DNA of 9,496 nucleotides from Alphaproteobacteria bacterium. GTDB lineage: Bacteria; Pseudomonadota; Alphaproteobacteria; Caulobacterales; Parvularculaceae. The position numbers and the translations under genes are program-made. The notes under the pieces are model-generated. The model worked only from the letters and a program-made list of their open reading frames with translations, did no database searches and had not been told where the DNA came from. The stretch is from positions 1-9,496 of the forward strand of contig JAUIEG010000065.1 of assembly GCA_030428745.1 (NCBI GenBank), given 5' to 3'. Below, piece by piece: positions 6,274 through 9,496 of the stretch; within the stretch, counting starts at the first letter, position 1, and every line of letters starts with the position of its first letter.

Positions 6274-6302
6274 CAAATGATCAAACGTCCAGAGATCAAA
6301 AC

Positions 6303-7223
6303 CTAGTGTTGATCCGCCCAGACCTTACGATAGGACCAATAGAGAATGCCGGCGAGGATGACGAGATAGATAATCGTCATGATGCCTAGCGCCTTGCGCG
6401 CTTCCATCTTTGGCTCCGCGGCCCACATCAGGAATTCCGTGACGTCCTTGGCGTATTGCTCCACCGTTTGCGGGCTGCCGTCGCCATATTCGATAATGCC
6501 GTCGGCGAGCGGCGGCGCCATGGCGAGAACCCCGCCCGGCGGCACGGAAACGCCTTCGACCGGATGGCCGTCATGCATGTATTCCGGCTTCATGACCTGC
6601 GCCATGTCGCCCGGGAAATAGGGATTGTAATGCTGACCCGCCGCCATCTCGACAGTCGATGGCGCGTCTTCATAGCCCGTGATCAGGCTGTAGACATAGT
6701 CAGGGCCGCCGCTGCGCGCCTTGGTGATCAGCGACAGGTCAGGCGGCAGCGCGTTGTTGTTGGCGAGACGCGCAAGCTGTTCATTGGCGTAAGGCCCCGG
6801 GATATGATCCGAAGGCAGCGCCGCGCGCTGGAACATGTCGCCGCTGTCATCGGGACCATCGGTGACCTGGTATTTGTACTTGTCCGCAAGCGCCTTCACG
6901 ATCGGATTGTCGTTCGGGTTTGAGCAATCGATGCTGTCGCCGAAACCTTCCGGACATTTGTCTAGATAGAAAGGCCCACCCTTTTGGCCGAGATTGCGGA
7001 AAGCCACGAGGTCGAGGCTGTGGCAATTCGAACAGACAGTTTCATAGACCTGATAGCCGCGCTGAAGCGCATTCTGGTCGAACTTCCCGAACGGGCCTGA
7101 GAAATGCCAGTGCTGGTGTTCGGGATGTTTCTCACTGCCGCCGGCGGCGAGCGCCGCACCGGAGCCAGCGGCGGTCGCAACAAGCGCAACCATCAAAGTG
7201 CGGGTGATCGTCATGATATTCAT
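6303..7223 (-). CDS. petC: Cytochrome c1 of the bc1 complex
   Basis: A 306-residue precursor of cytochrome c1, which takes electrons from the Rieske protein and passes them to cytochrome c in the periplasm. A Sec signal peptide (hydrophobic residues about 8-25, cleavage near ALA-A) leads to the haem site VCSNCH (C64, C67, H68). The sixth haem ligand is expected to be M235 in LAMAPPL. YNPYFPG (199-205) is a cytochrome c1 signature. A single C-terminal anchor helix covers about residues 279-300, followed by YRKVWADQH. C90 and C100 may form the disulfide known in some bacterial c1 proteins. The gene starts 15 bases after petB. Two ATGs compete: 7223 (GGGGA 11 bases upstream) and 7214 (AAAGAG 9 bases upstream); both give a good signal peptide. 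It is a separate gene, not fused to cytochrome b as in Bradyrhizobium. Confidence 0.95.
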   Translation of the reverse strand: MNIMTITRTLMVALVATAAGSGAALAAGGSEKHPEHQHWHFSGPFGKFDQNALQRGYQVYETVCSNCHSLDLVAFRNLGQKGGPFYLDKCPEGFGDSIDCSNPNDNPIVKALADKYKYQVTDGPDDSGDMFQRAALPSDHIPGPYANEQLARLANNNALPPDLSLITKARSGGPDYVYSLITGYEDAPSTVEMAAGQHYNPYFPGDMAQVMKPEYMHDGHPVEGVSVPPGGVLAMAPPLADGIIEYGDGSPQTVEQYAKDVTEFLMWAAEPKMEARKALGIMTIIYLVILAGILYWSYRKVWADQH

Positions 7224-7238
7224 CTCTTTGAACGTCCC

Positions 7239-8531
7239 CTATTCCGCAGCCGCCGGCGCGCCGGGCGCTGCGGACGTTTCAAGTTTCGGCGCCTTGTGCA
7301 ACACGGACTCGGAAATCGAACGCGGCAGCGGCTTCGGTGTCTCCAGAATGCCAAGCAATGGCAGGATGATAAGGAAGAAAGCGAAGTAGTACGCCGTCGC
7401 AATCTGCGCCCACATCACATAGACGCCTTCGGCCGGTTTGCCGCCGAGGAAGCCAAGCGCGAGGCAGGCAATGACAAAGAGCACGAACCAAAGCTTCGCA
7501 ATCGGGCGATAGCGCATGGAGCGCACCTTCGAGGTGTCGAGCCATGGCAGCACAAACAGGATCAGGATCGACGAGAACATCGTAATCACGCCGCCGAGCT
7601 TGGCCGGGATCGGCCCGATATCAAAGGTGATGGCGCGCAACATCGCGTAGAATGGCAGGAAGTACCATTCCGGAACGATATGCGCCGGCGTCGAAAGCGG
7701 GTTCGCCTCGATATAGTTGTCGGCGTGACCAAGGCTGTTCGGGTTAAAGAACACGAAAGCCGCAAACAGGATCAGGAACACCACAATCGCAAAGCCGTCC
7801 TTCACCGTATAATATGGGTGGAACGGAACAGCGTCTTTCTTGACGTCCTTGATTTCAACACCAGACGGATTGTTGTTGCCCGATGTGTGGAACGCCCAGA
7901 TGTGCAGCGCCACAACGCCGAAAATGGCGAATGGCAAGAGATAGTGCAGCGAGAAGAAGCGGTTCAGCGTCGGATTGTCGACTGAGAAGCCGCCCCAGAG
8001 CAATGTGCGGATCGACTCGCCAACGACCGGAATCGCCGAGAACAGGTTGGTGATCACCGTCGCGCCCCAATAAGACATCTGTCCCCAGGGGAGCACATAA
8101 CCCATAAACGCCGTCGCCATCATCAGGAGGAAGATCACAACGCCCAGCATCCAGACGACCTCGCGCGGCGCCTTGTAAGACCCGTAGTAAAGGCCCCGGA
8201 ACATATGGATGAAGACAGCAAGGAAGAACATCGATGCGCCGTTGGCGTGCACATAGCGAAGCAGCCAGCCAAAGTTCACATCACGCATGATATGCTCGAC
8301 GCTGGCGAACGCCATGTCCACATGCGGCGTATAATGCATGGCGAGCACAATGCCGGTGATAATCTGGATGACGAGACAGACGGCGAGAATGGCGCCGAAG
8401 GTCCACCAGTAATTGAGGTTTTTCGGCGTCGGGAATTCCATGAAATCCGCGCCAAAGCGAACGATCGGCAGGCGCTTGTCCAGCCATTTTTCGATGCCGG
8501 TCGACGGCTTGTAGTTGGAAACGTGGCTCAT
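7239..8531 (-). CDS. petB: Cytochrome b of the bc1 complex
   Basis: A 430-residue full-length cytochrome b with eight expected transmembrane helices, carrying the two b haems and both quinone sites of quinol:cytochrome c oxidoreductase. The haem ligands are visible as H95 and H109 in helix B (RYVHANGASMFFLAVFIHMF) and H196 and H210 in helix D (SLHYLLPF...VALHIWAFH). The Qo-site motif PEWY is at 287-290, and GNNNPSG (218-224) precedes the helix D-E loop. The tail after residue 405 is Ala/Pro-rich. The frame stays open to 8759, but the ATG at 8531 gives the standard N-terminus and has AGGAG at 8547-8543 in front of it. That site overlaps the petA stop codon, a layout that favours coupled translation with the Rieske gene. 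Confidence 0.97.
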   Translation of the reverse strand: MSHVSNYKPSTGIEKWLDKRLPIVRFGADFMEFPTPKNLNYWWTFGAILAVCLVIQIITGIVLAMHYTPHVDMAFASVEHIMRDVNFGWLLRYVHANGASMFFLAVFIHMFRGLYYGSYKAPREVVWMLGVVIFLLMMATAFMGYVLPWGQMSYWGATVITNLFSAIPVVGESIRTLLWGGFSVDNPTLNRFFSLHYLLPFAIFGVVALHIWAFHTSGNNNPSGVEIKDVKKDAVPFHPYYTVKDGFAIVVFLILFAAFVFFNPNSLGHADNYIEANPLSTPAHIVPEWYFLPFYAMLRAITFDIGPIPAKLGGVITMFSSILILFVLPWLDTSKVRSMRYRPIAKLWFVLFVIACLALGFLGGKPAEGVYVMWAQIATAYYFAFFLIILPLLGILETPKPLPRSISESVLHKAPKLETSAAPGAPAAAE

Positions 8532-8545
8532 TGTTTCTCGCTCTC

Positions 8546-9157
8546 CTAGCCGATCTTGACGACAGTATCGGACACAAACTGGTAAGGCGGCACGGGAAGA
8601 TTTTCCGGCGCCGGACCTTTGCGAATGCGGCCCGCGATGTCGTAATGCGATCCGTGGCAAGGACAGAACCAGCCATTGTAGTCGCCGCGGTTTTCCCCGG
8701 CGCTGGTGCCGAGCGGGATACAGCCAAGGTGGGTGCAGACCCCCACAAGGATCAGCCACTCCGGACGGACGACGCCATCGGACGCCTTAACGCGATCATC
8801 GTCCGTCGCTTCGTCCTTGGCGCCGATATTTGCGTTTCGCGCCAGTGGGTCTTTCAGCGCCGACAGCGGCGTCGCTTCGCCTTCTTCAATTTCCGTCGCC
8901 GTGCGGTGACGAATGAAGACCGGCTTGCCCTGCCACATCACCTTGATGGCCTGGCCGACAGGCACAGACGACAGATCGACTTCCTTGGTCGACAGCGCCA
9001 GCACCGAAGCGTCGGGGTTCATCTGTTGCACCAGCGGCCACAGGACCGCGCCAGCGCCGGCCGCCGCCGTGGCAGCGCCAAAAATATGGATAAAGTCGCG
9101 ACGGGTCGGTTCGCCGTCTTCACTCACGTCGCCGTCTTTAATTGCGGATGTGGTCAT
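8546..9157 (-). CDS. petA: Rieske iron-sulfur subunit of the bc1 complex
   Basis: A 203-residue Rieske protein. The [2Fe-2S] cluster motifs are CTHLGC (141-146) and CPCHGSH (165-171), giving the two Cys and two His ligands plus the disulfide Cys pair; the GPAPENLPVPPY loop (181-192) follows. At the N-terminus, TRRDF (18-22) is a twin-arginine signal leading into an uncleaved anchor helix (about 23-44), so the folded protein is exported by Tat to the periplasmic face. I start it at the ATG at 9157, which leaves 17 residues before TRRDF, close to the family norm. An in-frame ATG at 9220 would add 21 residues (MSNTPAILSF...) of no recognisable type. It is the first gene of petA-petB-petC. A minus-strand TACAAT (9183-9178) just upstream could be a -10 for the short form, but lacks a -35. 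Confidence 0.93.
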   Translation of the reverse strand: MTTSAIKDGDVSEDGEPTRRDFIHIFGAATAAAGAGAVLWPLVQQMNPDASVLALSTKEVDLSSVPVGQAIKVMWQGKPVFIRHRTATEIEEGEATPLSALKDPLARNANIGAKDEATDDDRVKASDGVVRPEWLILVGVCTHLGCIPLGTSAGENRGDYNGWFCPCHGSHYDIAGRIRKGPAPENLPVPPYQFVSDTVVKIG

Positions 9158-9213
9158 GTCCGTCTCACGCCCTTGGAATTGTATGCCCCGGAAGGAAAGA
9201 ATCGCGGGGGTGT

Positions 9214-9242
9214 TTGACATGTCCTATGTACAAAGTCTAGGC
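9214..9242 (+). promoter_or_regulatory. Candidate promoter of trmL
   Basis: TTGACA (9214-9219) is a perfect -35 hexamer. Seventeen bases later comes CTAGGC (9237-9242), a poor match to TATAAT but similar to an element found upstream of other genes in this window. Transcription would start near 9249, giving a leader of about 64 bases. The -35 is convincing, the -10 is not. Confidence 0.4.
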
Positions 9243-9270
9243 GACGAGGCGCTGCGGCCTAGCGTCGCTA
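9238..9270. repeat. Long imperfect inverted repeat in the petA/trmL divergent region
   Basis: TAGGCGACG (9238-9246) pairs with CGTCGCTA (9263-9270), 8 pairs with one bulged G. Inside it AGGC (9247-9250) pairs with GCCT (9257-9260) around a six-base loop, with AG (9261-9262) bulged. This gives a hairpin of 12 pairs without a T-run, between the two divergent start codons. It could be a regulator site or lie in the petA leader RNA, if petA transcription starts to its right. Confidence 0.4.
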
Positions 9271-9312
9271 TGAAGCAGCCACAGCGCCGGAATTTCTTGG
9301 AAAAACAGCTTC

Positions 9313-9496
9313 ATGCGCCTTGCCCTCTACCAGCCGGATATTCCCCAGAATGTGGGCGCGGCGATTCGCGCCGCCGCCTGTTTCGGCGCCGGGATGGATG
9401 TGATCGAGCCCTGCGGTTTTCCCCTTGATTCGCGCGAGGTCCGGCGGGTGGCGATGGATTACGGGAATGCGGCGGCCGCCCCGCAGGCGCATTCGG
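9313..9496 (+). CDS. trmL: tRNA (cytidine(34)-2'-O)-methyltransferase TrmL, N-terminal part
   Basis: The frame opens at the ATG at 9313 and runs to the window edge (61 complete codons). The start LALYQPDIPQNVG (3-15), followed by AAIRAAACFG, IEPCGFPLD (31-39) and VRRVAMDYG (43-51), is characteristic of TrmL, a SPOUT-fold enzyme that methylates the ribose of the wobble nucleotide 34 in certain tRNA-Leu species using S-adenosylmethionine. Asn13 and Arg19 are in the conserved 'QN.G...R' motif 1 region of SpoU-type enzymes. The SAM-binding trefoil knot at the C-terminus is beyond the window. TTGGA at 9297-9301 is a weak, distant ribosome-binding site. The gene is divergent from petA, sharing a 155-base promoter region. 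Confidence 0.9.
   Translation, partial: MRLALYQPDIPQNVGAAIRAAACFGAGMDVIEPCGFPLDSREVRRVAMDYGNAAAAPQAHS

Noticed and set aside
7104..7985. 293-residue plus-strand open frame opposite petC/petB
   Set aside because: It is rich in Arg, His and Gln, antisense to cytochrome c1 and b with intact motifs, and shows no domain.
8532..8759. N-terminal extension of cytochrome b up to 8759
   Set aside because: The extension lies within petA in another frame; the ATG at 8531 has a ribosome-binding site and gives the normal N-terminus.

Overview
This window looks like a core chromosomal segment of an alphaproteobacterium. The evidence is a three-gene Rieske/cytochrome b/cytochrome c1 operon of the alphaproteobacterial fbc (pet) type, an rplY(CTC)-pth pair, GC-rich codon use, and TTAA-N7-TTAA-like boxes of the kind bound by the cell-cycle regulator CtrA. 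CtrA-like boxes suggest, but do not prove, a Caulobacterales/Hyphomonadaceae/Parvularculaceae-like lineage. I see no insertion sequence, phage, CRISPR array, tRNA or rRNA, and no anomalous base composition.

Layout. (1) 1-267, minus: the N-terminus of a membrane-anchored sensory protein, cut by the window edge. (2) 268-587: a divergent promoter region with a good sigma-70 promoter for rplY and a terminator-like hairpin in the rplY leader. (3) 588-4541, plus: ribosomal protein bL25 (rplY), peptidyl-tRNA hydrolase (pth), a CPA2-type cation/proton antiporter, and the ribosome-associated ATPase ychF. The first two and the last belong to a widespread translation-linked cluster; the antiporter lies between pth and ychF. 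(4) 4542-5355, plus: a weak terminator, then a promoter with CtrA-like boxes that may produce a leaderless mRNA for a divergent PilZ-like protein. (5) 5345-6226, minus: methylthioadenosine phosphorylase (mtnP), overlapping the PilZ gene tail to tail by 11 bases. (6) 6241-9157, minus: petA-petB-petC, the complete catalytic core of the cytochrome bc1 complex, closed by a strong intrinsic terminator. (7) 9158-9312: a divergent promoter region. (8) 9313-9496, plus: the N-terminus of the tRNA wobble 2'-O-methyltransferase TrmL, cut by the window edge.

How the genes work together. rplY, pth, ychF and trmL all serve translation (5S rRNA-binding protein, recycling of stalled peptidyl-tRNA, ribosome-associated ATPase, tRNA anticodon modification). 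petABC encodes the quinol:cytochrome c oxidoreductase that builds the proton gradient an antiporter such as the 2071-3360 product would draw on. mtnP recycles the methylthioadenosine left by polyamine synthesis. The PilZ-like protein and the partial sensory protein are the only signalling genes.

I did not find an obviously new multi-gene system. The points most worth a second look are non-coding: the CtrA-box/leaderless arrangement before the PilZ-like gene, the terminator-like hairpin in the rplY leader, a possible mtnP promoter inside the petC terminator, and a recurring, consistently oriented CTAGGC element in several upstream regions.
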